Shown here one piece after another: positions 36,240 to 47,645 of a stretch of 64,000 nt of DNA (position 1 is its first letter; every line of letters starts with the position of its first letter). The DNA comes from Epiperipatus broadwayi. Lineage: Eukaryota; Onychophora; Udeonychophora; Euonychophora; Peripatidae. The stretch lies in assembly GCA_028023455.1 (NCBI GenBank), contig JAQFVV010006203.1, positions 7,410,821 through 7,474,820 on the forward strand, written 5' to 3'. The translations under genes were made by a program, and so were the position numbers. Under the pieces are notes generated by a model. That model was given only the letters and a program-made list of their open reading frames with translations. It ran no database searches and was not told the DNA's origin.

Positions 36240-36940
36240 ACTGCCTCAAAAATGATTATCGAGTTATTTTTAACTAAAGTAAAAATGATAACTTTAAACT
36301 CCCATCATCTATTAGTTGGCAACGTTAGTCACTGTTTCTCTTGGGAGAAATATTGAGAAATCTATGTTCTGAAAGGAGCTACTTAAAAGCTGTTTTATTA
36401 AACTCATTTATTTATGCCACATTTTTTTATTCATGAATTTTATTAAATTTGAACTAATCACATTATCATTTAAATGCTTTTCATAGACTGTCTTGTTTAA
36501 AAATTATAAACTTCAAAAATCTTTTATTGTATGAGTTTGTCTACATCTTAGATACAGGTGTAAAGTTTTTAATCATTAATCTTTTTATGATATGGTATGA
36601 TAATGAATTTTCTTTTTCATTATTCATTGTCAGTTTCAATCCCTAACAATCACAATTATTTAGTCTTCTTAAATTTACTTTATAACAATTAATTTATAAT
36701 CTAATTACCATTTATCTCAAATTAAACTCCAGGACAACATTATTATTCACAATGCTAATTAGCTTGAAGATTTTAGTTTCACTGATTATTGCTGTGAAAG
36801 AAACTAAGATTAGTTGTGTTTTCCTGAAGGTTCATGATGATAGTATTTTAGTTGTATTTATATATTGGACTATTTCCATCACCTAGTATTGAATATCAAA
36901 TGTCTTAATTTAACTTTATTTAAATTTTCCAAGTACATTC
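36240..36940. other. Intronic stretch, nothing recognised
   Basis: AT-rich, no supported gene, RNA or repeat structure. Confidence 0.45.
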
Positions 36941-36944
36941 AATT

Positions 36945-37100
36945 GTTAGTAATAGCACACAGGTTAGTATATGCACGTTTCGAGAGATGCTATTCTCCTC
37001 TCTTCTTCAGACGTTTCTGACCTGACCAGTGACAGTACTAGCATGGGAATATTGAATTATAAGTTAACACTCTAGTTGTGCTTTAAATATTTCCAAGACT
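36945..37100. repeat. Dispersed repeat related to 2650-2822
   Basis: Contains TGTTAGTAATAGCACA, CTCTTCTTCAGACG and CCTGACCAGTGACAGTACTA then GCATGGGAATAT, followed later by AAATATTTCCA. The same order of motifs occurs at about 2605-2760, where the inner motif is also present inverted. Only one arm is clear here. Confidence 0.55.
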
Positions 37101-37109
37101 TTTGATTAT

Positions 37110-38670
37110 GTTTACCAGAGATTTCTCTTAGTAAGCTTTCTTTTGCTGTTGTTCTGGAGTGCTTGTGAAAAAAGAAAGTTGTAAGTTAAACTTAATCTTC
37201 AAAATTAAATTAGTGCATGTCATAAATTAAAAAAAAAGTTAATAATTTTATGTTTAAAGAATACATTTTGATGTTTATGAATAATAATATAATTATATTA
37301 ATATTCAAAGATTTTGGTACTTTGAAGGTGAAACTAGTACTTTAATTTCACATTATTTTATTTAGATATATATATATATAGAACACCAGTGTTATACCAT
37401 TCGACAAAGTAGAGAACCAAGACCAATTGACTAATTTAATGCCCTAGATATGTTTGCATTTTGATGATGTTTATATTTGGAAAAAGTGAGTCTTAAATCA
37501 TAATTTAAAAATAAAATTATATAAAATTACTGTCATATTTAAATTTTGCAAAAGTCACAATTTTTCTTCAAAGTGTGACACTCAAGTAAAGATAAAATGA
37601 CATTTTCTATAATTAATCACATTAATACACTGTCCTAATTCCATTTCTTTTTAAAAATGATGTTCTTTATATTATATTTAATTCATCCATAGTTTTGCTG
37701 ACTATAATTTTTAAGCATCAATCTTCATTTTTGTCTCCTTTTTAAATTTTTCATTAAATGCTGATTTCGAAGAAAAAAAAAATCTACAGTAAATGTTTTA
37801 ACTCTTTTCAAAATCAAATTAATCTTATTATGAAAAAACCTTAATAAAACTATTTTTAGGTCTAATGTATGATTTTGGGAATCTTTAATTAACTGGTCTT
37901 TTAATTTTCTCTTTTTTTGAATTTTTACTAAAAATATCTATTCTGAATGTCTGTTTCTAAAAATAATCATTTTATTTGACCAGCACTTTTTCATTATTCC
38001 TATACTATTTTTACACTATAATATTTATTTTTTTACTCCTTCATCCTGCTTGAATTTTTTTTATCTATTCTTTTCTTTCTCTCTTATAATAATAAGTCTT
38101 TTAATACTAATATTAATAAGCATCTTTTAAACCTGAATGAGATCTTTTTTTTTTTTCTAGTTGAAGGAATATTATTTAATTTTGTTAGATTTATTATAGA
38201 TTTAGTAAGAAAAAAGGGCAATATGGAGCATCTGCAATACTAACAAAATGAATATAATGGACAATAGCAGGCTGTTACAATATGGATATCAAAAATATTG
38301 CTTAGTACAATCAACAAACATATTGTACTAATCAACAGACATAAATAAAATGTGAACAGTGAACAAGCTGACAATTAGTGCCAGCAATAATTTACAATGA
38401 GATGTTTTCAAAACACCCAAACATTGACATCTCTCATTAAGTCAGTTATGCTTGCACATTATAAAACATAAATTGACAACAATTTCATCTATTTTATTAG
38501 AACTAATCATGTTTTTAATATTAAAAAAAGGGTTTCAATATTTGATGAGTGCATATCTCCTAGAAAAGTAATATACAAACAATATTGTAAAAATAATAAT
38601 AAATTATAATTTTTTATATATAGAAAGGTATTATAATAATTCGTTTTTAATCCTTAAAATTAATTTATTA
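37110..38670. other. Intronic stretch, nothing recognised
   Basis: AT-rich up to the middle Mondo exon. An (AT) run lies at 37368-37380. Nothing supported. Confidence 0.45.
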
Positions 38671-38676
38671 ACTTAC

Positions 38677-38750
38677 TTCTGGTTTATTATGAGTATCTCC
38701 ATCAAAAGGGGAAGCAAACTGACATATTATTGGCTTCATCTTCTTAATAT
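38677..38750 (-). CDS. Mondo: Mondo/MLXIP family transcription factor, internal coding exon (middle, 74 nt)
   Basis: Minus-strand exon bounded by TATATTAG upstream and a perfect GTAAGT donor downstream. It holds two bases completing a Tyr codon, then 24 codons reading IKKMKPIICQFASPFDGDTH followed by NKPE. This aligns in order with the Mondo segment that in human paralogs reads roughly KRRKSPVCGFVTPL and ends in KPEA, part of Mondo conserved region 4 (the glucose-response region). The phase matches both neighbours exactly: the first codon is completed by exon 55446-55552 and the last codon ends flush, so exon 1022-1147 begins in frame. At 74 nt it is not a multiple of three, so skipping it would shift the frame. 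It is too short for ordinary ORF listing and was found through its flanking splice signals and the motif C-x-F-A-S-P. Confidence 0.87.
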
Positions 38751-38903
38751 CTAATATATATATATAATGAAAAAAATGAAATCAAAAATAACAGAATTTA
38801 AGAAATAAATATTTAAGATAATTTAATAAATAATAAAAATAATAATAATACAAAATTTATATTACACACATTATTAAAGCAAAGCATATGTGATAAACAG
38901 ATG

Positions 38904-38920
38904 GTGTGTGTGTGTGTGTG
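38904..38920. repeat. (GT)n microsatellite
   Basis: About 8 GT units. Confidence 0.9.
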
Positions 38921-38924
38921 ATAT

Positions 38925-41900
38925 TTTATTGTTAAAAACATTAATTTGTTAAGTTAATAAACCAAGCACATATATATTATTTCTATTTATACATATTTAC
39001 CAACAATTTAAAATGACTATGTTAAAATACAGATATTTATGATGGTCTTTTCTCAAGTTTATAAGTATTAGTGGTACATAAAGGGATACAAATGAGAATT
39101 AAAGCTTTAATATGACATTAGTTGGTATGATAATATCAGATCATTATATCTACACTAATTGATAAAGAGCACTGCAAATACAGATAACTATTAAATCAAA
39201 AAGAAAACCAACAGTTAACTTTATTATTTTATAAAATGCAATGTTAAATAACAGATTCTTATTAAACTCCATTTAAAATTTCTATTACTTCCACATAAAT
39301 TAAAATTGTATTGGACAACCATAACAGATGTATAATATCCAGATTTTGATTATAATATCTAATAACTTACTGAAAATGCTCTTTTTTGAAGATGCTCAGC
39401 ATATAAATAATCCATGTGCTAAACAATAGGATATAACTTGAAAAAATACTTTCTCTTACAGTTAGTATTTCAAATTTCCAAGCACACTTTGGTGGATTTA
39501 AACAACATTAATGATAGAGAATCTTTATGAAACAATGAAAAATAGATATGTACTTATAATACTGAATTCAATTCTATTCTCTTGAAAAAATTCCTTTGCA
39601 CTACTTAGAAGGTAAAACAACTCAACACAAAAACTTTCTAAATAATTTCTCATCATGTTTTTTAAACTTCCTGTTAATAGGTTTGAATGATTTTCATCCT
39701 TATTCTACCCTCAAATTAAAAATAATTAAGTATCCACTTATAAAAACAATTGGAATGCTAGCTAGATTGGCCATAGCCAGCTATTTTAAAAGTAAAATCC
39801 TAAGCCTGTTCGAAACTTGAAAAAAATGTCAACTTTCCCTAGTTCTGATTCAAAACTAAAAGCATGATCATGGCAGATGGATGTACTAATCATTATGCCT
39901 TTTGTATTAACATATTACAATTATGTCTTTGATAACTATTGACAATGCAGAAAAAATAAAAATATTTGGGCACTCTAAGATTTAAATATCATCTACAATA
40001 TGATTTTAATTATTAATGTCAGAAATTTAATAATACTTTTTATTCTTCCCCTATACCAGATGTTCTCAAACATTAGTTAAGAATATATCTAACTTTTCTA
40101 AGTAGTAACACTTTTCTTGATTAATATTACTTTATGTAATTGTTTTTCTATAAATAGCATGCTCCCTAAATAAAGAACAATATAGATATCAATTTTTCTG
40201 CATTTTCTAAATATTTGCGGAAAGATTTATCATTGAATGTACAGGTCTTTGATGTCATATATATCTGTTTACTGCTTTCTCCACAAATTAAAAGTATACT
40301 TTCAACATTTTTTATTTTGATCTTTGCTGTGTAATATAGTAACTAATATAATATCTACAAATGATATATTTTTTCCAAAGTAGCACATTTTATCAATTTC
40401 ATTTTACTTTTATCTATAACTTTAGTCTTGATATTATATTAAGAATTAATAGAAGGCAATATGACAATTACTTCTGATACCAAAAAGAATAACAAATCAT
40501 AAAAAAAAAAAATTAATTGACCATAAAATAAATGAATCAAACCATCTACTGTCATCAAATAGTTTGTAAATCAAAATATTTTTTTAAATGTCAACATTAA
40601 AGGGGTAGAAAAAAAAAATTCTGATATACAATAAAATTTAAAAAAAAAAAAGTATATCAATGAGAAATATAATCTTCAGTATAGGAGAGTCTTACTTTGT
40701 CACTTATTTAAAACAAATTTGCAACTTTACCATTGGTAATAATCTAATACAATGAAGTCTGTTTTATACATTTTTTCTCACTAAATTTAGATTTATATAA
40801 CAAATACTACATTAATGAACACTAGAGTGGCATAAATCTTTTTCAAGTAAGATTTAAGTTAATTCATCTATCTGTTTATTTGTGCATTTAACAGTAAAAA
40901 TATGTAGTACGCGTAATTATTATTTAGTTATTCTGCTGAATATATATAATAACTTTGGCCATCAAGCCTGAAAATCTGGGGTAAAAATTGTTTAATATTA
41001 TCTGTAATAAACTTTACTTCTTTCCTTATTATTTATAATTCAATAAATAGGAATAGTTCACTATAAAGGAAAAATTAATAATATTAAATCCAAATGGAAA
41101 AATTTTAAAACTATCAATAAATAAAAATGCAACAACGAATGCCATTAGCTGATGTTAGTTGAGTGTATAAAAGATGTTTCATAGCCTTTCTAAAAAAATA
41201 AATTAGAAACTGCTTATTACCTGCTATGTATTTATATATGTGTGAGTTGTATATATATTATATAAGCAATAAATGTGTGCTATATATATATACAAGCAAT
41301 TATATTTGTATATATATAATTCTATAATGTAAACATTATGAATACATATATTATTCTGTAAAGTTTTGTAAAAAAAAACTGCAGACATAAAATTTAATAA
41401 TTAAATAATGTGTTGGAAATTTCCAGTCAAGTTATTGTTTGTGTTTCTAGATATTAAAACAACTAAAATAAGAGGGGGGGGGTTCTTAGTCACATAAAAA
41501 TAACTATTGTATTTTGTTTAGGGATTAATATTTACTTCTTTGTTTGCAGAATAAGGTAGTCATCTAATGGCAAACAAAGACGTCGCTCTTGAGGAGAGAT
41601 TCGCCTCCTGACTTTTCAAAATTAATCTATGGAACTTTTATTCAGGCCACCCTGGTTTAGAATATTATTTAAAAAGGCTTTGGACAGAGAAAATAGCTAG
41701 AGTTATAAATAATTCATACTGAATATACTTTTTAGCCTATGGGATTGTTTCCTCATAATTAGGAACAAAGGAACAAGTTATATTTCTGCTAGGTTTTAAA
41801 ATAATAAGTGTCATGGTGGCTTAATGATTATTTTCTATCTTTTAATGAATTTGCTTTTTTTATAAATGTATTGTAAATAAAAATTATAACAAATGTTCAA

Positions 41901-44755
41901 GAAAAATCTTATCAAGCTCTTTATCTTTTTTATTAAATCCAATAAATAGTAAAATATTTTTATTGCTTGCCTTTTTTGCAACTGACATATCAGTCACATA
42001 TAGCTACTATATCATAGAATCATTACCATCACAGCAGAAGAGATATGGTACCGCCATAAAAAAATTTCCATATGAAACTAAAATGATTATTAGTCTAAAT
42101 TTATTTTAAATTTTAGAAGATTGTAGTATAACTTAGGAAGCAAAAAACAGAATCAGAATGCATCATGAAAAAAAATAAAGCAAAACTATGTTTTAACAAA
42201 AATACTATCTATGATGATCATCATGGACTGACATAGGAAACAATTGGTAGATGGAAATATTAAGGGATGTTCTGAAAGTCTGAGTTAGTAACCGAATATC
42301 ACCAGGAAAAAAACATTTTAAAATAAAAGGTGATTTTTTTTTATTAGCATAAGTATGTTTTTACTTTTGGGATATCATTTTAATTTTCATTGAAATGAAG
42401 AAAATAGACCTAGAATATAAATTCAAGTAAAAAATAAATTTCAAGCAATAAAGCACAACTAAGATTGCTGAATCAATATTCTTTAAATTTTTATTAGGGT
42501 AAATTTGTTTATGTTTTTAAAATTTTTATTTTAGTTTTCATTAAAATTTAACTTTACATTATGTAAAGTAATTAATTTATATATATTTTTCTATATAAAT
42601 TTTTAATATATATATATTTTTGCTTAAGTGGTTGATCTAAGCTATAGTTTTGGAATAGATTACACCTAAAGACATGTATTTTAATGTAAGATACAACATA
42701 TAGATGATATAATGAAAGACCTTCTAGAACCAATTAATTTTTTTGTATCAGATTTCACTATCTATGTTAAATCCTTGCAATATCATAGATATCAAAGCAC
42801 ACACAAAAAAAAAATTGTGCAAATTTATTAAAAATGCAGTGATTATTTTCTGTCACTATGAGTGTGATGATATAAACTAGATTTTAATTTTATTATTCAA
42901 TATTATTTTATAATATAACTAGCAATAATTATAAGTACTGTATTAAACATATGCATTTAAATATTTTTACACAAAAATCGTTTTAACAATATTTTTAAAA
43001 TTATGTCAACAACTTTATTTTTAAAAAATGTTTATAGTCATTAGAAAGCAATTTCTTTTTTTTCTTTTTGACAAAAAATAAAATGTTTTAAATTTTCTTC
43101 TTACTTCTATTTTTGTTCTAACTGATTCCTATATTAAAACCTATCCCATCTTTATGATCATGTCATTCAAAACAATCTATTTCTTTGTCTTTTATTCAAA
43201 TTGATACAAAACTAATATAGACAATGCAAACACATGATATGTCATTTTACCAAGTATTTAATAAGCTTTGCAAGAATGATAGAAATTTTTTAAAGTATTA
43301 AAATGATTTATTTTAACTACAATTATAATTTTTTAAACTTTAAAAATATAATCACTAAAAAAATTCATAGTATATAAAAGATAAACTAGTGAGTTTATGG
43401 CTATCTTGCTTGTATGAGCCTACTGGCTGGCTCTACCTTCTCTTGCGTCTTGACAGTTATATCACTGGTTATTTACATGAAAGTTTTTAGCATTTTACTT
43501 TCTAACTGCTCCTTTGGTTATTCCCTGATGATATATTCATTTAACTAATATTATGGAGTTGATCAAATATAGTATTTTTACTAAATATTCTTTAAAATTA
43601 ATCAGTTTCTAATTGATCAATTAGATTCTTAACATTATTCTGTTAGTAATTAATGTGACATTTTAATGAACTGTATATCCAAACAAAATGTGTTCCACTC
43701 TCACTAGTGAAAATACAACTCTTTGAATGCAGAACAGAAAATTTTGAAAAATAACTTTTTCCTGAAGAAATTTATTCTTGAATATATATATAGGCTAAAT
43801 GGGTTTATAAGTAATATTAGAAACCAGTAAACACTTAGACCCAATGTAGATAACAATCAACAATTTCTAACTTGAGATTATCTAATCATTTTTTTTTTTT
43901 TTTTAGTATGGAGTTGCATATACAAAACATTTCAATTAAGCAAAAGTATTTATTGCTACTATAATTTTTTTTTTACTTTTTCAATCAATAATACATCAGA
44001 AAAGTTTTTCAAGCAATCTTATTATTTACTTGAAAATAAATAAAATTTGAAACTTTTCATTTGTGGTATATAAGAAATTTATTTCTAAATCTGTATTAAT
44101 GTCTTATTTAAAACCAATATTTTATCAAACAATTTTTTTGCAAAATATTTCTCCATACTCTTTATTTGGCAAAGACCTTTATTTTGCAGATAAATTTTTG
44201 CAACAGATGATTCATCAATACAAAAGATTTCTTTAAATGTTCTTTACTTACATTTTATGAAAGAAACTTTGTACATAATATATTAGAAAATAGTTCACTT
44301 TTAATGAGCAATCTTTATGTGAAATTGATTGTTTTCTGCAACAATCATAAATGCTTATTCAACATGTTATATAATTTACTCTTCATAAAAAGTGTTGTAA
44401 CACTGAAATTCAATTTTCCAACTTTTCTAACCATAACTTGTAAGTGTCACAATTTATATTTATATGAAAATTTGAAACAAAAACAAGAGGGTAAAATTGT
44501 CAATGATTGTTTTCAATACAGTTTTAATCAAATAATTTAAGAAATGTACTGAACTGCTCTGACATCTTTCATTCTTATGTCAGATTATTGAGACAAAATA
44601 TTATATCATCCATACATAAAAATATCAGGACTAATACATTTGTGAAATACAAGGAATCTACTATATAATGCATTAAGATATAATATTTTCATTTTCAAAA
44701 TGCAAAATTTTTGTCTCTGTTTTAAGATAATTTTATTAGTTTTATTGGTAGTGTT
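38925..44755. other. Long intronic stretch, nothing recognised
   Basis: AT-rich, with simple AT runs (for example 41250-41320) and G9 at about 41474-41482. The open frames at 39596-39820 and 44304-44540 have AT-driven composition and no motif. A slightly richer patch around 41570-41670 gives no recognisable protein. Confidence 0.45.
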
Positions 44756-44759
44756 CTGG

Positions 44760-45250
44760 TCTATCATGTCAGCCCTTGATGGCACTATTTCTAGCTAAAT
44801 TGCTAGAAATATGCCATTTCCGCAGCCAAGCAGATAGCCTTCTTTCTATGATATAACACAGAAAGAATCCGTTTACTGGGCTGCTGGCTACCACTGCGGC
44901 TTGCAAAAAAATCCTTTATTGGCTGCCGTAGTTGCTTGTATTACGCACTTTATCGTAATCCTGGCTTGACTATTTTTGCTACAGTATCATGTGAGAATAT
45001 GTTGACTGCATCATGTCTAAATAATTGAAGTTTTCATGTCCAACTTTTTTTTCATGTGAACTGACCTACTGGTACCTTATAACAGTTTTAACGGTGTCGT
45101 TACTATTCCATCAGGACTGTGTAACCCTCACAAATTGGAGGGCGTGGCACAGCACTATTTAGAAGATCCCAATGAAAGTAACGTATCCACGAGAAATTGT
45201 CTGAGACAAATAAGATGGCTGCTTCGAACTCGGAAAATTGGTAATTGACA
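44760..45250 (+). promoter_or_regulatory. Less AT-rich, CpG-containing patch with a first-exon-like ATG
   Basis: This stretch is visibly richer in C, G and CpG than its surroundings. Near its end, AAGATGGCTGC (45213-45223) resembles the YY1-type motif that overlaps start codons in many animal genes. The ATG at 45215 sits in a good initiation context (A at -3, G at +4). It opens a short frame MAASNSEN that meets GTAATT at 45241, a possible splice donor. No TATA box or second exon was found. It could equally be part of an unrecognised mobile element in the Mondo intron, so I call it only as a candidate. Confidence 0.25.
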
Positions 45251-45306
45251 GACACCGGAGTCGGCTTTCATTTTAATAGTTTGTTATAATTATTAACATT
45301 AGTGGA

Positions 45307-45735
45307 TAAATTGCAATCTAATTTACCCCCCCAAATGCAGTGTCTGATTAATTACTGTCCAAAAAAGAGTAAAATTTACTTTTATTTTTTATTAAAAAAA
45401 GTAACTTGTAAAATTTTGTTTGAATTTTTAAATTTTGTGGAAGTTGTAATCTAATTGACTTTGATTTCAAAACACAGTGTCTGATTAATTAAGGTCCCAA
45501 AAAGGCTAAAACATTCTCTTTATTTTCTATTAAAAAAGGAATGTAACTTTTATACACACACACCTACAAAAAACAGTCTGATTAATTATTGTCCAAAAAA
45601 GTGTCTAATGTACTATTATTTGCTCTTAGAAAGTAACATAATTTTTTGTCGACACACACACGCACAAAAAATAAATTTTATGTAAATCGTAATGTAATTT
45701 ACTTTTACTTTCTATTCCAAAAATAAAGTCAATAG
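45307..45735. repeat. Degenerate tandem repeat, about three to four units
   Basis: The phrase GTCTGATTAATTACTGTCCA recurs with changes at about 45342, 45477 and 45571. Each copy is followed by AAAAAGxxTAAA and a TTTACTTT..TTTTATTA tract. Unit spacing is about 135 and 95 bp. Separate CA-type runs lie at about 45553-45563 and 45653-45665. No coding content. Confidence 0.6.
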
Positions 45736-46049
45736 TTGTATAAAATTGCTGGCTCGTGAACGTTATATCTATGTGTTTTTGCTTAGCATCAACACCATCA
45801 AGCAGCTGGCACGACAGAACACTACTGTTTTATTTTAATTTGCATGAGGTTTCTCATATGAGAAATAAATTTTAATGCCAAACTGAAAAGAGATTTTAAA
45901 AAAAACTTCTATAAATATTACAATTCCAAATTAATTATAATAAAAACAAAGTATTTTTAAATACTTTTATTTAATCTCTATTTGTTTGTTTGTTTGTAAA
46001 TACTTGATTATTTAAGTTAGAATAAAATTTTAAAACATTCAATAAAATT

Positions 46050-46480
46050 GTTTCAAATTTGGTACATTAGAAGGAAATTCCTAACAAAGCAATATGACAC
46101 TAATATTTCAAGTAGGTAATTTAATTTCTTAGATATGGACCATTGGGTGGAGAAATTTTGAATATCTTGATATCAAATTTAAAAGTTGTTTGTAGAATTT
46201 CAATGTTTTAAATAAGGCCCACGAGATGGCAGTGTAGAGATTTTTTGGTTTCATTTGAAAGCTTGAGTAAAGTTATAATAATATTTTAAAACTGAGGTTT
46301 AACTATCAAACTGATAGGGCACTATATTTTAAGTAGATAACCTAGTTTCTTAGACCTGGGCCAATAGGCAGAGAAAATTAAGTCGTTCTAGATCTTCCAT
46401 ATGTTTTACATAATGTGCATGATTTTTTTGGGTTTCAATTGAAAGTTTGATTTACAAAGTTAGCAATTTTTTTTTTTTTT
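46050..46480. repeat. Two-copy degenerate tandem repeat
   Basis: TTTCTTAGATATGGACCATT (about 46125) recurs as TTTCTTAGACCTGGGCCAAT (about 46351). In both copies it is followed by GGxxGAGAAA and later by GGTTTCAxTTGAAAG. The period is about 220 bp. Confidence 0.6.
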
Positions 46481-46619
46481 TTAAAAAAAATTCAAATAAA
46501 AGGAAAAAATGTCAAACACTTTTCTATAGAAAGAATGTCTTCATATTTTGAGTTACTTGATGCTTTATTTCATTTCTTATAGTCATTTTTCAATAAATTA
46601 TATGATCATTGTGTCAAAA

Positions 46620-47560
46620 AATTATAAATTCTTAATAAATTGATAAATAAATTAAAATAATAGAAAACTCAAAATAAAATTTATAACAACAAATCAATTT
46701 TCATTTTAACTAGAATCTTCTCAAGATGCCAATTTTAAATTTATCATGTGACAAGGAATGTTCTACAACTTTATATACTTTCTAGTGGTCATCACTAGAA
46801 ATAAGCTCATAAAAAAAATCTCTTTACAATTTTTTTTTGTTTAATTTACACATGTGTATACATCAATTATATATGATCCTTTTTATCTTTTTCCTACTTT
46901 ATAACTACTATCTATAATCAAACAAACTTCATATCTTATACAATACACACACACATATATATCTCTATAATTTTTATACATTTATCTATGTTTTCTTATA
47001 TATATATAATGTTTCATAATATTTTCTTTCTTTAAATTGTTTATTACACTTTATTACCTTTATATTTCTCGCACAATTTATTATAATTTCCTACTTCTAA
47101 AATAATGATTATATAATCCAGATTTAGTATCTTTCCTTTTTATTGTTCTATTATGCTCTTCAGCTCTTTCAATTGCACTTTTCCCTGATTGCCCTATGAA
47201 TGTCATATTATATTTGTCACATGTAATTATATAAGCAATTCCTATTCTATTATTAATACCATCATTCATTTTTGCATTGCATAATCATTTTCTCAAAGTT
47301 TTACTATTCTTCCATCCTATATTTAGTTCATCATTTAACATATTTATTCAATAACATATATACTTCTGTTGGATAAGGAATTGAAATACACTTCTTAACT
47401 TAATCTATTTTCTTATTCTTCCCTTTTATATAATTCCATTTCAATTATTCAAAATTTTTCTAATTACTTTTTCATAAAAAGCACTTTCAATATAGTCTTT
47501 TTCAATTTCTAATTTTTGCATATAAGCTTCTTTTTATTTAAACTAAGTCTATCATACCAA
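46620..47560 (-). pseudogene. Penelope-like element fragment with GIY-YIG endonuclease (left copy)
   Basis: The minus-strand frame 47081-47269 includes GIAYIITCDKYNMTFIGQSG then KSAIERAEEHNR and GLYNHYF. The layout G-x-x-Y-I-x-x-C-x10-IGxxG-x-x-x-R-x-x-EH is that of the GIY-YIG endonuclease at the C-terminus of Penelope-like retroelements. The canonical GIY/YIG tripeptides are altered (IAY..FIG). The reverse transcriptase part is not recognisable upstream. The copy extends downstream into a non-coding 3' region (to about 46620) that is also shared, inverted, by the second copy. Upstream homology to that copy reaches about 47515. Confidence 0.7.
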
Positions 47561-47645
47561 CTGATCTCAAAAAATGGTGGCATTGAAAGGATTTAAAGTT
47601 AAAAATGATAAACTCAGTTTAAACAAAAAGGAGGCATATATATAT

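Larger units (their letters stand above)
1148..38676 (-). other. Mondo: Mondo intron, about 37.5 kb
   Basis: Inferred from two exons whose phases and protein order join directly, with GTAAGT at 38671-38676 and TTACAG at 1148-1153 (minus strand). No family segment is missing between KPE and AVVLEG, so no coding exon is expected inside. It contains two hAT elements, several LINE remnants, a Merlin remnant and many fold-backs, described separately. Confidence 0.8.

Noticed and set aside
41559-41800. Possible coding patch starting MANKDVALEERFAS
   Set aside because: Short, soon stopped, and no recognisable family in any frame.
39596-44540. Open frames at 39596-39820 and 44304-44540
   Set aside because: AT-driven composition, no motif, no splice or promoter context, inside a Mondo intron.
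45307-46480. CRISPR array
   Set aside because: Repeats are degenerate, irregularly spaced and lie in an animal intron; these are old tandem repeats.
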